Shown here piece after piece: positions 17,020-26,244 of a stretch of DNA of 64,000 nt. Under the pieces are notes generated by a model. That model had not been told where the DNA came from. It worked only from the letters and a program-made list of their open reading frames with translations, and made no database searches. The translations under genes were made by a program, and so were the position numbers. Source of the DNA: JBCBCP01 sp038530575 (GTDB lineage: Bacteria; Pseudomonadota; Alphaproteobacteria; Rhodobacterales; Rhodobacteraceae); the NCBI GenBank assembly GCA_038530575.1, contig JBCBCP010000012.1, positions 1-64,000 of the forward strand. The letters are read 5' to 3'. Within the stretch, counting starts at the first letter, position 1; each line of letters opens with the position of its first letter.

Positions 17020-17034
17020 GCGCAAGTCTTGCGC
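17020..17034 (+). terminator. Short hairpin after the homogentisate operon
   Basis: GCGCAA-GTC-TTGCGC forms a 6-bp stem with a 3-nt loop, 17 nt after the last stop. No run of T follows, so it is at best a weak or Rho-assisted terminator. Confidence 0.3.
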
Positions 17035-17070
17035 ATCACGTCTGACGGGGCTGCGTTTGACAGAAAGTAA

Positions 17071-17106
17071 GTTTCAGCAACACATCCGCAAACTGCATGC
17101 TGAAAC
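17071..17106. promoter_or_regulatory. Inverted repeat GTTTCAGCA-N18-TGCTGAAAC, candidate operator
   Basis: Two perfect 9-bp arms lie 22 nt upstream of the phospho-lyase-like gene at 17128. A TTGACA at 17057-17062 just before the first arm could be a -35 box, which would place the repeat across the promoter. Candidate binder: the LuxR-family regulator at 20707 (inference). Confidence 0.45.
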
Positions 17107-17127
17107 ACAAAGAAGAGGAAGCCAGTA

Positions 17128-18405
17128 ATGCTTGATCTTGTCGCAAAGCGCCGCGAATTGCTCGGCCCCAATGTGTCGACCTTTTATGATGACCCCGTGC
17201 ATATCGTGCGCGGGGAAGGCGTCTGGCTGTGGGACGCGGAGGGGCGCAAGTATCTCGACTGCTACAACAACGTGCCCCATGTCGGCCATTGCAACCCGCG
17301 CGTGGTGGAGGCGATCTGTGCGCAGGCCAAAACGCTCAACACACACACCCGCTACCTGCACGAAGGCATCATCAACTATGTGGAGCGCCTGACTGCCACC
17401 TTTGATGATCCGCTGAACACGGCCATTCTGACCTGCACCGGGTCCGAGGCGAACGACATCGCGTTGCGGATGGCAGAGGCTATGACCGGCAAGCGCGGTA
17501 TCATTGCGACCGACGCCACCTATCATGGCAATACGACCCTGGTGTCGCATCTGTCGCGATCCAACGTGCCAGAGGTCGGCTATGGCATGGGCGACTATTT
17601 CCGCCATGTCGAAGCCCCAGACAGTTACCGCATTGACGACCCCGACGGGCAACGTTTTGCCGCCAAGGTACAAGAGGCTATCGAAGATCTCGAAACCAGC
17701 GGCATCGGCTTTGCCACGTTGATCGTCTGCCCATTGTTCCTGAACGAGGGTTTTCCAATGCAGGCCGAAGGCTGGCTGCAGCCTGCTGCGGAGGCAGTGC
17801 GCAAAGCAGGTGGCATTCTGATCTGTGATGAGGTCCAATCCGGCTTTGGCCGCTCGGGAAGCCACTTCTGGGCCTATCAAAAACAAGGCGTGATCCCCGA
17901 CGTTGTCGTGATGGGAAAGCCCATGGGCAATGGCCATCCTGTTGCCGGGTTGGTCACGTCAGACGAGATCCTCAGCCGGTTCCGAAACAGTTTTCGCTAT
18001 TTCAACACCTTCGGCGGCAACCCCGTATCCTGCGCCGCCGCCATGGCAGTGCTGGAAGAGATTGAGGTGCAACAGCTTCAGGCCAATGCTGCCAAGATCG
18101 GCGGACTGGCTTTTGAACGAATGACGGACCTGGCCCAAAAATACGATGTGATCGGAGACGTGCGTCAGGCCGGTATGGTGTTTGGATGCGAATATGTGCT
18201 GGACCGCACCACGAAAGAGCCCGCGGTTGCCTATGCCGACCGAATTATCAACGCGATGCGCCATGAGGGGATCATCCTGTCCAAGCTGGGGCGCCACAAA
18301 AACACCCTAAAAATCCGCCCGCCCATGCCTTTTGATGAAGACAACCTTGATCAGTTGATTACCACACTCGACAAGGTCATGGCCGCGACCCCGGTGACGG
18401 CATGA
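17128..18405 (+). CDS. Class III PLP enzyme, probable O-phosphoamine phospho-lyase (AGXT2L/ETNPPL type)
   Basis: 425 residues of class III aminotransferase fold. Visible blocks are LTCTGSEANDIALRMAEAM, the Asp-containing GGILICDEVQSGFGRSGSHF and the lysine region VVMGKPMGNGHPVAG. From memory, KPMGNGHPVA is characteristic of the ethanolamine-phosphate and 5-phosphohydroxylysine phospho-lyases rather than true transaminases. The next gene encodes a small-molecule kinase and overlaps it by 4 nt (ATGA). That is the expected pairing: kinase makes an O-phospho-amino alcohol, lyase removes phosphate and ammonia to give an aldehyde. An ordinary aminotransferase role is the alternative. Confidence 0.75.
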   Translation: MLDLVAKRRELLGPNVSTFYDDPVHIVRGEGVWLWDAEGRKYLDCYNNVPHVGHCNPRVVEAICAQAKTLNTHTRYLHEGIINYVERLTATFDDPLNTAILTCTGSEANDIALRMAEAMTGKRGIIATDATYHGNTTLVSHLSRSNVPEVGYGMGDYFRHVEAPDSYRIDDPDGQRFAAKVQEAIEDLETSGIGFATLIVCPLFLNEGFPMQAEGWLQPAAEAVRKAGGILICDEVQSGFGRSGSHFWAYQKQGVIPDVVVMGKPMGNGHPVAGLVTSDEILSRFRNSFRYFNTFGGNPVSCAAAMAVLEEIEVQQLQANAAKIGGLAFERMTDLAQKYDVIGDVRQAGMVFGCEYVLDRTTKEPAVAYADRIINAMRHEGIILSKLGRHKNTLKIRPPMPFDEDNLDQLITTLDKVMAATPVTA

Positions 18406-19352
18406 GTGATCCGACTGCAGAGGCGCTCGCCCTGTGGGGTCTTTCGGGGGCCAGCTGCACTTTCGTCGCGGGCCGAGAGAACCGCGTTTATAAGGTGGTT
18501 GCTGGCGCGCGTGCTTTCGCGCTGCGCTTCAAACGCCCCGGCTATCACAGCTTTGCCGAATTGATGTCCGAGCTTGATTGGCTCGCAGAAATGGAGCGGG
18601 CTGGGCTGAAGGTGCCGAAACCTATGCCCTCGAAAGGCGGCAAACTGCTCGAGGAGGTTGCCGGGCATTTTGTTGACATTGTCACCTGGGTCGACGGGGC
18701 GCCCATCGGTAAAACCCGCGAGCCGCTCGCGCTTGAGGACCCGATTGCGACGTTTTCTGCCATAGGTGCAGAGATGGCGCGGCTTCACGAAGCGTGTGAC
18801 GCATGGGACAGACCGCCCGGGTTTGTGCGGTGCCGCTGGGATGCGGATGGCTTGGTCGGAGAAGCACCCCGCTGGGGCCGGTTCTGGGAAAACCCGACGC
18901 TGGACGCAGACACACGCAAGTTGCTGGAAGCCTTCCGCGCACAAGCCAGCCGCGATTTGGCGCGGCTGGACCTTGATACGGGCCTGATTCACGCGGATCT
19001 TGTCCGCGAGAACGTCCTGCTGGACGGGAACGTTTTGCGCCTGATCGACTTTGATGACGGGGGCTTCGGCTATCGCCTTTTCGACATTGCGACCGCGCTT
19101 TTGAAGAACCGGAACGAGCCAAACTACACCGCCCTCAAAACGGCACTCGTGGATGGATACCTCGCACACAGGCCCCTCGATATAGGCCCACTGGACCTGT
19201 TCCTGGCGCTGCGGGCTGTTACCTATGTCGGCTGGATCGTTCCACGGATGGAGGAACCGGGGGCCGAGCTGCGCAACACCCGCTTCATCAAGGACGCGCA
19301 GGACCTTTGCAGCGCTTATCTGGCGACGACAAGCATCGCTAAGGGAGACTAG
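18402..19352 (+). CDS. Aminoglycoside phosphotransferase-fold small-molecule kinase (hydroxylysine/ethanolamine kinase-like)
   Basis: 316 residues. The kinase catalytic loop LIHADLVRENVLLDG supplies the Asp and Asn, and LIDFDDGGFGYRLFDIA supplies the metal-binding Asp. The N-terminal lobe has ENRVYKVVAGARAFALRFKR with the ATP-binding lysine. This is the APH/choline-kinase fold shared by hydroxylysine kinase, homoserine kinase II and choline kinase. Overlap with the phospho-lyase-like gene argues for phosphorylating an amino alcohol rather than antibiotic resistance. The next gene starts 3 nt later, so the set is one operon. Confidence 0.78.
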   Translation: MSDPTAEALALWGLSGASCTFVAGRENRVYKVVAGARAFALRFKRPGYHSFAELMSELDWLAEMERAGLKVPKPMPSKGGKLLEEVAGHFVDIVTWVDGAPIGKTREPLALEDPIATFSAIGAEMARLHEACDAWDRPPGFVRCRWDADGLVGEAPRWGRFWENPTLDADTRKLLEAFRAQASRDLARLDLDTGLIHADLVRENVLLDGNVLRLIDFDDGGFGYRLFDIATALLKNRNEPNYTALKTALVDGYLAHRPLDIGPLDLFLALRAVTYVGWIVPRMEEPGAELRNTRFIKDAQDLCSAYLATTSIAKGD

Positions 19353-19355
19353 GAC

Positions 19356-20585
19356 GTGCCCAAAACCATTTTGGTCATAGGAACCTTTGATACGAAGAAT
19401 GACGAGCTTGCCTACCTGATCGGCAAGATCAAAGACCAGGGTGGACAGGTGTTGACGATGGACGTCTCAGTCCTTGGCGACACGGACCAACCCATCGATA
19501 TCACCAAACATGATGTGGCCGCAGCAACAGGCGAAACCATCGATAACTTGATCGCACTTGGTGAAGAAGGTGAGGCATTCGAGAAGATGAGCGCAGGGGC
19601 GGCCGCCACGACGCTCAAGGCCTATCAGGATGGTCGCTTCGACGGGATGATTGCGCTTGGCGGGACAATGGGCACCGATCTGGCGCTGGATTGTGCGCAA
19701 GCCCTTCCGATTGGGGTGCCAAAATACATCATTTCGACGGTTGCCGGATCGCCCCTGATTGAGGCCGACCGTATGGCGGCAGACGTGCAGTTCATTCTGT
19801 GGGCGGGCGGGCTTTATGGGCTGAACCCCTTGTGCAAGTCGTCGCTCAGCCAGGCGGCGGGTGCTGTTCTTGGCGCCGCGCGCGCAGTGGACCCGCCGCA
19901 ATTCGACCGGCAGCTTATTGGTATGACGTCGCTTGGCTCATCCTGCCTGAAGTACATGAAACGCCTGCACCCCGAGTTGACCAAGCGCGGCTATGACGTC
20001 GCGGTATTTCATACCACTGGCATGGGCGGCATGGCGTTTGAACGGCTGGCAAGCGATGGGGCCTTCGCCTGTGTCATGGACTTCTCGTTGCAGGAATTGG
20101 TGAACGTGCTGCATGGCTCCCTCGTCAGCTCCGGTGATGACCGGTTGAGGGGCGCAGGCCGATCCGGTACGCCGCAGATGGTTGCACCGGGCGCGTCTGA
20201 CATACTCGACCTCGCCGGTTGGCAAGACATCCCGCCACAATTCCATGACCGTTCTTTCCACCAGCACAACCGATTGATCAAAAACGTCGCTTTCAACGTC
20301 GAAGAGCGTGTTGAACTTGCCAAAGAAATCGTGGACCGCCTTGCGGGTGCCACGGGGCCGACCCACTATTTCTTGCCCAGACAAGGCGTTGAAGAATGGG
20401 ATAGACCGGGCGAGCCGGTTCATGACCCCGAAGGTCTGGCGGCATTTGTGAAGGCCTCAGAGGCCGCCGCCGAAAACCGGATCGAAATGACCGCGCTCGA
20501 CTGTCATATCAATGATGATGCGTTCTGTTCGGCCGTTCTCAGCCAACTTGACGCATGGATTGATGCGGGGGTCGTTCCCCGTTGA
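19356..20585 (+). CDS. Tm-1-like ATP-binding domain protein (UPF0261 family)
   Basis: 409 residues. The N-terminus is KTILVIGTFDTKNDELAYLI. The glycine-rich block GMIALGGTMGTDLALDCAQA and the later DYDVAVFHTTGMGGMAFERL-like region define the UPF0261 or Tm-1 family, first known from the tomato antiviral Tm-1 protein. The bacterial function is not established, though members often sit in catabolic operons. It is the third gene of the operon with the kinase and the phospho-lyase-like enzyme. Cytoplasmic, with no membrane segments. Confidence 0.85.
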   Translation: MPKTILVIGTFDTKNDELAYLIGKIKDQGGQVLTMDVSVLGDTDQPIDITKHDVAAATGETIDNLIALGEEGEAFEKMSAGAAATTLKAYQDGRFDGMIALGGTMGTDLALDCAQALPIGVPKYIISTVAGSPLIEADRMAADVQFILWAGGLYGLNPLCKSSLSQAAGAVLGAARAVDPPQFDRQLIGMTSLGSSCLKYMKRLHPELTKRGYDVAVFHTTGMGGMAFERLASDGAFACVMDFSLQELVNVLHGSLVSSGDDRLRGAGRSGTPQMVAPGASDILDLAGWQDIPPQFHDRSFHQHNRLIKNVAFNVEERVELAKEIVDRLAGATGPTHYFLPRQGVEEWDRPGEPVHDPEGLAAFVKASEAAAENRIEMTALDCHINDDAFCSAVLSQLDAWIDAGVVPR

Positions 20586-20706
20586 AAGACCGTGTGAGCC
20601 CCCGCGTTCGCGGGCAAACCAGTCGTATCGAGACTCTAAGGCGAGGCATCGCAAGCACAACAGCCCGGTCGCTTGCCTTTGCACGACGAAACGATAACGT
20701 CCTGCC

Positions 20707-21657
20707 ATGAAAATTGAGGATTTCAGCAACCTTATCTTTAACCTGACGAACTCTGCAATCGGGCTGAACCCTGATGAACATCAGGCTGCGCAAATCGAAA
20801 TACTGCAACAAGCCATTCCATTTGACGCGGCCTGGTGGGGATGGTCGAACTTCAGCAGTGGTCGCAACCATCTGATCAATACGGGACTTTTCAATTTGCC
20901 CCGCAGCTATGACAGCGCCATTCGCGCCGTTTTGCATGTGGACCCGTTGATTAAGACGGCGCGCAGCCGCGCCATCTATGGCAAGGCCATTGATGTGGAA
21001 AACGCCGATCTGCCAAGCGAGTTCCGCAAAGCGCTGGAGGCGTTTCAGATCCGGTCAATCTTGAATGGTCATTGCCGTTTGCAGGGTGAGACGGATTTCA
21101 ACTTCTTCCTGTCGCTGTATAAGCGCGATGCGGGACCGTCTTTTTCCGATGCGGATAGTCGGACATATCGCATGGTGTTACGGCATATTGAGCAAAACCT
21201 GTCCCTGAGCTTTCGGGCAGAGGTGCGCAGCCTTGCCCCGGACGGAGGAGAGGCTGCCGTCATCAGCGAAGGGGGTGCCGTGGTCAGGGCAACCCGTGGA
21301 TTCAAGGACAAATTCAACGCCGAGAATGTTGGTGGAAAAGCACATGCGATCTTGTCTGATCTGTCTTTTGGCAGCGGTCGCTGGGTGGGCAAACACATCG
21401 TGCTTGATGCATCGCGCTACAAGCCCGGCATGACCTTGGTCAGGATGTCAGCGAATACAGTTTTTGCACGCCTATCTCCGCAAGAGAGGGCAGTGGCCAG
21501 TGCATTGGCAAAGGGAAAGTCGATGCGCCAGATTGCCGAAGATCGCGGCGTGTCGCACAATACGGTCCGAAACCAGGTCGCTGCGATATACAAGAAAATC
21601 GGCGCATCGAACCGTGTGAGCTTTTTGACAAAAACGGGGTTGGGAAAGTCAGTTTAG
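20707..21657 (+). CDS. LuxR-family transcriptional regulator
   Basis: 316 residues. The C-terminal HTH is clear: LSPQERAVASALAKGKSMRQ, then IAEDRGVSHNTVRNQVAAIY and KKIGASNR. The N-terminal 230 residues form a sensor-type domain without an obvious autoinducer or receiver motif. It stands alone after a 121-nt gap and just before the ABC transporter genes. It is the natural candidate to control both the upstream kinase/lyase operon and the downstream transporter. The ligand is unknown. Confidence 0.85.
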   Translation: MKIEDFSNLIFNLTNSAIGLNPDEHQAAQIEILQQAIPFDAAWWGWSNFSSGRNHLINTGLFNLPRSYDSAIRAVLHVDPLIKTARSRAIYGKAIDVENADLPSEFRKALEAFQIRSILNGHCRLQGETDFNFFLSLYKRDAGPSFSDADSRTYRMVLRHIEQNLSLSFRAEVRSLAPDGGEAAVISEGGAVVRATRGFKDKFNAENVGGKAHAILSDLSFGSGRWVGKHIVLDASRYKPGMTLVRMSANTVFARLSPQERAVASALAKGKSMRQIAEDRGVSHNTVRNQVAAIYKKIGASNRVSFLTKTGLGKSV

Positions 21658-21741
21658 TAGTGCAAATGCATCATATCGCGCAGCGGCACCCTGAGTCAGC
21701 TTAAACGGAAATTAACCGTTCCTGACAGGGAGACGCCTTCG

Positions 21742-23028
21742 ATGAAACTGACCAAACCACTGTCCCGCCGCTCCGTTCTTGCTGGATCGGGCGCCTCGCT
21801 TGGCCTGCTGGCCGCACCAAATATCGTGAGGGCGCAGGCGCGCGAAATTCGCATTGGATACATCACCGCACTCACGGGGTCCCGTGCCGAATTTGGCGAA
21901 AGCGACCCATGGATGCTCGAACAGGTGAAAAAGATCACCGATGAGGGTCTCACAATCGACGGGAACACCTATTCGGTCGAGTTCATCGTCAAGGATATGC
22001 AGTCCAACCCGAACCGATCCGCGGCTGTTGGCAACGAGCTGATCCAGCGCGAGGGTGTCGATTTGCTGCTGGTACAAGACCTCGATGCGTCGGTCGCAAC
22101 GGGCGAGATGTCCGATATTGCGGGCATCCCGTCGATCTCAACCATGGGCCCATGGCAGGCGTGGATGTTCGGGCGCGGCTCAAACCCGGAACAGGGCTTC
22201 CCTTATTCTTTCACGTTCTTCTGGGGCGTGGAGATGGCAATGCAAACCTTCACCAAGCTCTGGGATCAGATCGACACCAACAAGGTCGTTGGAGACTTCT
22301 ATTTCGACAACCCGGCTGGGCAGGCATTTGCTGATCCGAACCTTGGCCTTCCCGCGGTGATGGATGCCGCTGGCTATAATCGGGTCGAAGGCGGCATGTA
22401 TCTGTTCGACACGCAGGATTTCTCTGGCCAGGTGTCGAAGTTCACGCAAGGCAACGCACAAATCGTGACTGGCTTTGGCTTCCCGCCAAACTGGGCGACG
22501 TTCTGGGCACAAGCCGGTCAACAAGGCTTTACCCCAGAGGCTGCGACCTACGCGGCAGCCTTCCTGTTCCCGTCCGCGATTGAATCGCTTGGCGACCGTG
22601 GCAACGGCATGTCGACCGAGGTTTGGTGGACGCCGAACATGCCATGGAGATCGTCCCTGACCGGCCAGACCGCCTCTGAATTGGCCGCAGCTTGGACGGA
22701 AAGCTCCGGCAAGCAATGGGTGCAAACGCTTGGCTATTCCCATGCGCTCTTTGAAACCGGCATTGCGGCGCTGAAAAACTCCGGCGATCCGAAGAACCCC
22801 GATGCCGTGCGCGACGCAATTGCAGGGTTGAACCTGAACACGATGGTCGGGCCGGTCAACTGGGCCGACACGCCAATCAAGAATGTCGCGGTGACCGAGG
22901 TCGCAGGCGGACAATGGCGCAAAACGGACGGCGGTGTGCATACCTTCGACCTTGTCATCAACGACAACACCTTCGCACCGTCGGTCGACGTCCAAGACAA
23001 GCTTATCCCGCTGTCGCAGCTGGGTTAA
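21742..23028 (+). CDS. Branched-chain amino acid-type ABC transporter, periplasmic binding protein
   Basis: 428 residues. The N-terminus SRRSVLAGSGASLGLLAAPN followed by IVRAQA is a twin-arginine (Tat) signal peptide with a likely cleavage after AQA. The mature part begins REIRIGYITALTGSRAEFGE, the start of type I LivJ-like binding proteins, with the usual two-lobe fold. It delivers a small amino compound to the LivHMGF-like membrane complex encoded right after it. Given the neighbouring phospho-lyase, kinase and deacetylase genes, the ligand may be an amino alcohol or acetylated amine. That is inference. Confidence 0.85.
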   Translation: MKLTKPLSRRSVLAGSGASLGLLAAPNIVRAQAREIRIGYITALTGSRAEFGESDPWMLEQVKKITDEGLTIDGNTYSVEFIVKDMQSNPNRSAAVGNELIQREGVDLLLVQDLDASVATGEMSDIAGIPSISTMGPWQAWMFGRGSNPEQGFPYSFTFFWGVEMAMQTFTKLWDQIDTNKVVGDFYFDNPAGQAFADPNLGLPAVMDAAGYNRVEGGMYLFDTQDFSGQVSKFTQGNAQIVTGFGFPPNWATFWAQAGQQGFTPEAATYAAAFLFPSAIESLGDRGNGMSTEVWWTPNMPWRSSLTGQTASELAAAWTESSGKQWVQTLGYSHALFETGIAALKNSGDPKNPDAVRDAIAGLNLNTMVGPVNWADTPIKNVAVTEVAGGQWRKTDGGVHTFDLVINDNTFAPSVDVQDKLIPLSQLG

Positions 23029-23032
23029 GCGC

Positions 23033-23752
23033 GTGCTGGAGGTCACCGGTTTATCCAAGGCCTTCGGCGCCCTGACCGTGGTCGACGATGTGTCGGTCAC
23101 GGTCCAGGGCGGAGAAGCGCTCGGCGTTATGGGGCCAAACGGGGCAGGCAAAAGCACCTTCTTCGATCTGCTGACCGGTGTTACGCCCGCCGACGCGGGA
23201 CAGGTCGTGCTGGATGGGACCGATCTGACAGGCCTTTCCATCGAGGGCCGCGTCAAAGCGGGCATCGCACGCGCCTTTCAAATCCCCAAGCAATTCGCAT
23301 CCCTCACCGTCGAAGAGCATCTTCACCTGGCCGCAACCGTTGGCGCAGGGGCAAGCGCGGCAGAGGCGAAGGACATCGCCGCCGGGCTCATCGAACGGAC
23401 CGGCCTCGCGGCGTTGGCGGGGACTACGGGGAGCAAGCTGAGACTGCTCGATCGCAAACGGCTGGAATTCGCCAAAGCCCTCGCCACAAGACCCAAAGTG
23501 ATCCTACTCGATGAAATCTCCGGGGGGCTGACAGAAAGCGAAGTCCAGGCGCTGATCGGGATTGTGCGAGATCTGAAAACGCCCGACCTCGCCATCATCT
23601 GGATCGAACACATCGCCCACGCGCTGTCAGAGACCTGCGACCGGATCATGATGCTCAACCTTGGCCAAAAAGTGATCGAGGACACGCCCGACGTGGTCAC
23701 AAACGACCCACAAGTCCGCGCGCTTTATCTGGGAGACACCGAGGATGCTTGA
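23033..23752 (+). CDS. ABC transporter ATP-binding protein (LivG type)
   Basis: 239 residues from the GTG at 23033, four nt after the binding-protein stop. The open frame extends upstream, but only inside the previous gene. Walker A is GPNGAGKSTFFDLL. In place of the usual signature LSGGQQ there is RLLDRKRLEFAKALATRPKV, which has been altered and reads LLDRKRLE. Walker B is VILLDEISGGL. The family keeps this unusual signature in some LivG-like proteins. It works as a heterodimer with the LivF-type protein at 23745, whose gene overlaps it by 8 nt. Confidence 0.85.
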   Translation: MLEVTGLSKAFGALTVVDDVSVTVQGGEALGVMGPNGAGKSTFFDLLTGVTPADAGQVVLDGTDLTGLSIEGRVKAGIARAFQIPKQFASLTVEEHLHLAATVGAGASAAEAKDIAAGLIERTGLAALAGTTGSKLRLLDRKRLEFAKALATRPKVILLDEISGGLTESEVQALIGIVRDLKTPDLAIIWIEHIAHALSETCDRIMMLNLGQKVIEDTPDVVTNDPQVRALYLGDTEDA

Positions 23753-24449
23753 AGCCCGCGAACTCTCTGCCTTCTACGGCGATTTTCAGGCACTTTTTGA
23801 TGTGTCTTTCAGTGTGGCCCAAGGCGAGACGCTCGCGCTCATTGGTGCCAATGGCGCGGGCAAAACATCGCTTTTGCACTCGCTTTGCGGGCTTTGCACC
23901 GCGTCAGGTGTGGTGCGGGTGGGCGGCACCGATCTGACCGGGCTCACGCCCGCCCAACGCGCGGCCTTGGGTGTCGCGCTTTCCCCTGAGGGACGGCGCA
24001 TGTTCGCCTCGCTCACGGTGCGCGAGAACCTCGAGATTGGTGCCAATACTGCTCGCCCTGGCCCGTGGTCCCTGTCTAGCGTGACCGATTTATTCCCAAT
24101 TCTGGGGGAGTTTGCAGACCGCCCAGCACGGCTTTTGTCTGGCGGACAACAGCAGATGGTCGCCATCGGACGTGCGCTTATGGCCAATCCTGCTCTTTTG
24201 CTTTTGGACGAAGTGTCCTTGGGCCTTGCCCCAGTCGTCGCCCAAGAGGTTATGGCCGCGCTTGGCCAAATCCGGGGCGAGAGCGCCATGGTGACCATAT
24301 TGGTCGAACAGGACATCCGCCGCGCCGTGGGTGCGTCAGATCGGTTCTTGTGCCTGCTCGAAGGCCGCGTTGCGCTGACCGGCCAAAGCGAAGGTGCCGA
24401 TCTTGACGCCATTGGCCGGGCTTACTTCGGAGAGGAAAACGCCGCATGA
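23745..24449 (+). CDS. ABC transporter ATP-binding protein (LivF type)
   Basis: 234 residues. Walker A GANGAGKTSLLHSL, signature LLSGGQQQMVAIGRALMANP, Walker B LLLLDEVSLGLAP and the LivF-typical LSPEGRRMFASLTVRENLEI are all present. It powers the branched-chain-type importer together with the LivG-like subunit. It overlaps both neighbours (8 nt upstream, 4 nt downstream), as in a single transporter operon. Confidence 0.9.
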   Translation: MLEARELSAFYGDFQALFDVSFSVAQGETLALIGANGAGKTSLLHSLCGLCTASGVVRVGGTDLTGLTPAQRAALGVALSPEGRRMFASLTVRENLEIGANTARPGPWSLSSVTDLFPILGEFADRPARLLSGGQQQMVAIGRALMANPALLLLDEVSLGLAPVVAQEVMAALGQIRGESAMVTILVEQDIRRAVGASDRFLCLLEGRVALTGQSEGADLDAIGRAYFGEENAA

Positions 24450-25312
24450 TCGCCGTTGATGTCATTATCTCTGGCCTGCTGCTCGGCGGGCTTTATGCGC
24501 TCTTTGGGCTGGGCCTGTCGCTCATCTTTGGCGTGATGAAGATTGCCAACATCGCTCATGGCGAGTTTGCCATCGGCGGTGCCTTCCTAGCTATTGCGAC
24601 AGCGCTTTTCATGGGCGCGCCGATCTGGATTGCTGTCATGCTGGCGCTTGTCCTGTCCTTTGGTATCGGCTTTGCGCTGCAACTGACTTTGATCAATAGG
24701 GTGATGAGCGATGACCCGATGCCCGCCCTGCTGATGACCTTCGGCTTGTCCATCGTCATTCAGAACCTGCTGGTGGAGCTTTTCGGCGCTGATAACAGAT
24801 CGCTTGATATCGGACCGCTCGCCACAGCTGGAGTTGACCTCGGCGGGGTGTCCGTGGGTGTTCTACCGCTTGCTATGTTTGCCCTTGCGATTGGCCTGTT
24901 TGCAACGCTGCACTGGGTGCTAAAACACACGAAGGCCGGGCGCAATGTACGCGCGACCTCGGACGATCCGGATATGGTCGGCATGATGGGGCTGGACCGC
25001 GCGCGCATCTTCGCGCTGGTCATGGGGATCTCTGCCGCATTGGCCGCATTGGCCGGGATCATGCTCGCCATGCGCGGCTCGATCACGCCATTTTCTGGCG
25101 CGGAGCGGTTGCTTATTGCCTTTGAAGTTATTGTGATCGGCGGGCTTGGGTCCATCTGGGGCAGCTTGTTGGGCGGCCTTGCTTTAGGCGTGGTGCATGT
25201 GATCGCGCTTCGGCTCGACCCCTCATCGGGGCCGCTTTACGGGCACCTCCTGCTTCTTGCGATCCTGCTTTTGCGGCCCGAGGGTCTGGCCGGACGGGTG
25301 GCACAACGATGA
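24446..25312 (+). CDS. ABC transporter permease (LivH type)
   Basis: 288 residues with about eight hydrophobic segments. Family blocks include GLLLGGLYALFGLGLSLIFG at the N-terminus, MKIANIAHGEFAIGGAF, and the cytoplasmic loop contacting the ATPase with KAGRNVRATSDDPDMVGMMG. It forms the inner-membrane channel with the LivM-type subunit. Start overlaps the livF-type stop (ATGA), and its own stop overlaps the next start in the same way. Confidence 0.9.
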   Translation: MIAVDVIISGLLLGGLYALFGLGLSLIFGVMKIANIAHGEFAIGGAFLAIATALFMGAPIWIAVMLALVLSFGIGFALQLTLINRVMSDDPMPALLMTFGLSIVIQNLLVELFGADNRSLDIGPLATAGVDLGGVSVGVLPLAMFALAIGLFATLHWVLKHTKAGRNVRATSDDPDMVGMMGLDRARIFALVMGISAALAALAGIMLAMRGSITPFSGAERLLIAFEVIVIGGLGSIWGSLLGGLALGVVHVIALRLDPSSGPLYGHLLLLAILLLRPEGLAGRVAQR

Positions 25313-26244
25313 ACCGAATAGCGCTTCTCGCCGCGACAGCCCTGCTGATCGCCCTGCCCTTCTTTGCGGACCGCGGCAATTTGTTTCTGGCGATGGAGAT
25401 CCTTGTGATCATCGCCCTGTCTCAGGCGTGGAACCTCCCCGCGGGCTACGGAGGGTTGCTGTCGCTGGGCCATCACGGATTTATCGGGCTGGGCGGCTAC
25501 GCACTTTATGCGCTGTCGCGTGACCTTGGTCTGCATGTTTTGATCGCAATCCCCTTGGCGGGGGTGATCACCGGACTTCTGGCCCTCGCAGTGACACCGA
25601 TCCTGTTCCGATTGCGCGCAGTCTACTTCGCAGTCGGAATGTGGGTCGTGGCAGAAATCGTCCGCATCCTTGTCATGCGCACCGATTGGTTGGGTGGCGC
25701 ATCCGGCATGCCGCTGGCGGGCGCCCGTGATATCCCGCGCGCCTGGATGCTGCCTACAGCGTACTGGCTGGCGTTGGCGACTGCGCTTGGCGCTACTCTT
25801 CTGGTCTGGGCGCTCATGCGATCAAATTTCGGGCTTCGGCTCAAGGCGCTGCGAGACGATGAAATCGCCGCCCGCTCTATAGGCGTGGCACCACACCGCG
25901 TGCGCTTGACTGTCTTTGTCCTGTCTGCGGGCCTGACCGGCATGGCCGGGGCAGTGTCCTACTTCTCGGCACTCTTCATCACGCCACTCGGCGCCTTCGA
26001 TATCGGCTGGATCGTCACGATCGTTTTTGTCACCATCATCGGCGGTATGGGCCGCCTGTCGGGCCCGTTTTTGGGGGCTGCCCTCTATTTCATTCTGCGT
26101 GAGGGGCTGGCTGATTTTGGCAACTGGTACCTGATCGCATTGGGATCGGCCGCCGTGACCGTGATGCTCGTCCTGCCAGGCGGTCTCGCCAGTCTTGCCG
26201 ACCGACTGTTTTCTATTTTCGCCAAGCCCAAGGAGCAAACATGA
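25309..26244 (+). CDS. ABC transporter permease (LivM type)
   Basis: 311 residues, highly hydrophobic with eight to ten predicted membrane segments. Blocks AWNLPAGYGGLLSLGHHGFI and GLRLKALRDDEIAARSIGVA are the conserved LivM N-terminal region and ATPase-coupling loop. FVTIIGGMGRLSGPFLGAAL is near the C-terminus. It partners the LivH-type permease. The stop overlaps the start of the deacetylase-type gene (ATGA, 26241-26244), tying that enzyme to the transporter. Confidence 0.9.
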   Translation: MNRIALLAATALLIALPFFADRGNLFLAMEILVIIALSQAWNLPAGYGGLLSLGHHGFIGLGGYALYALSRDLGLHVLIAIPLAGVITGLLALAVTPILFRLRAVYFAVGMWVVAEIVRILVMRTDWLGGASGMPLAGARDIPRAWMLPTAYWLALATALGATLLVWALMRSNFGLRLKALRDDEIAARSIGVAPHRVRLTVFVLSAGLTGMAGAVSYFSALFITPLGAFDIGWIVTIVFVTIIGGMGRLSGPFLGAALYFILREGLADFGNWYLIALGSAAVTVMLVLPGGLASLADRLFSIFAKPKEQT

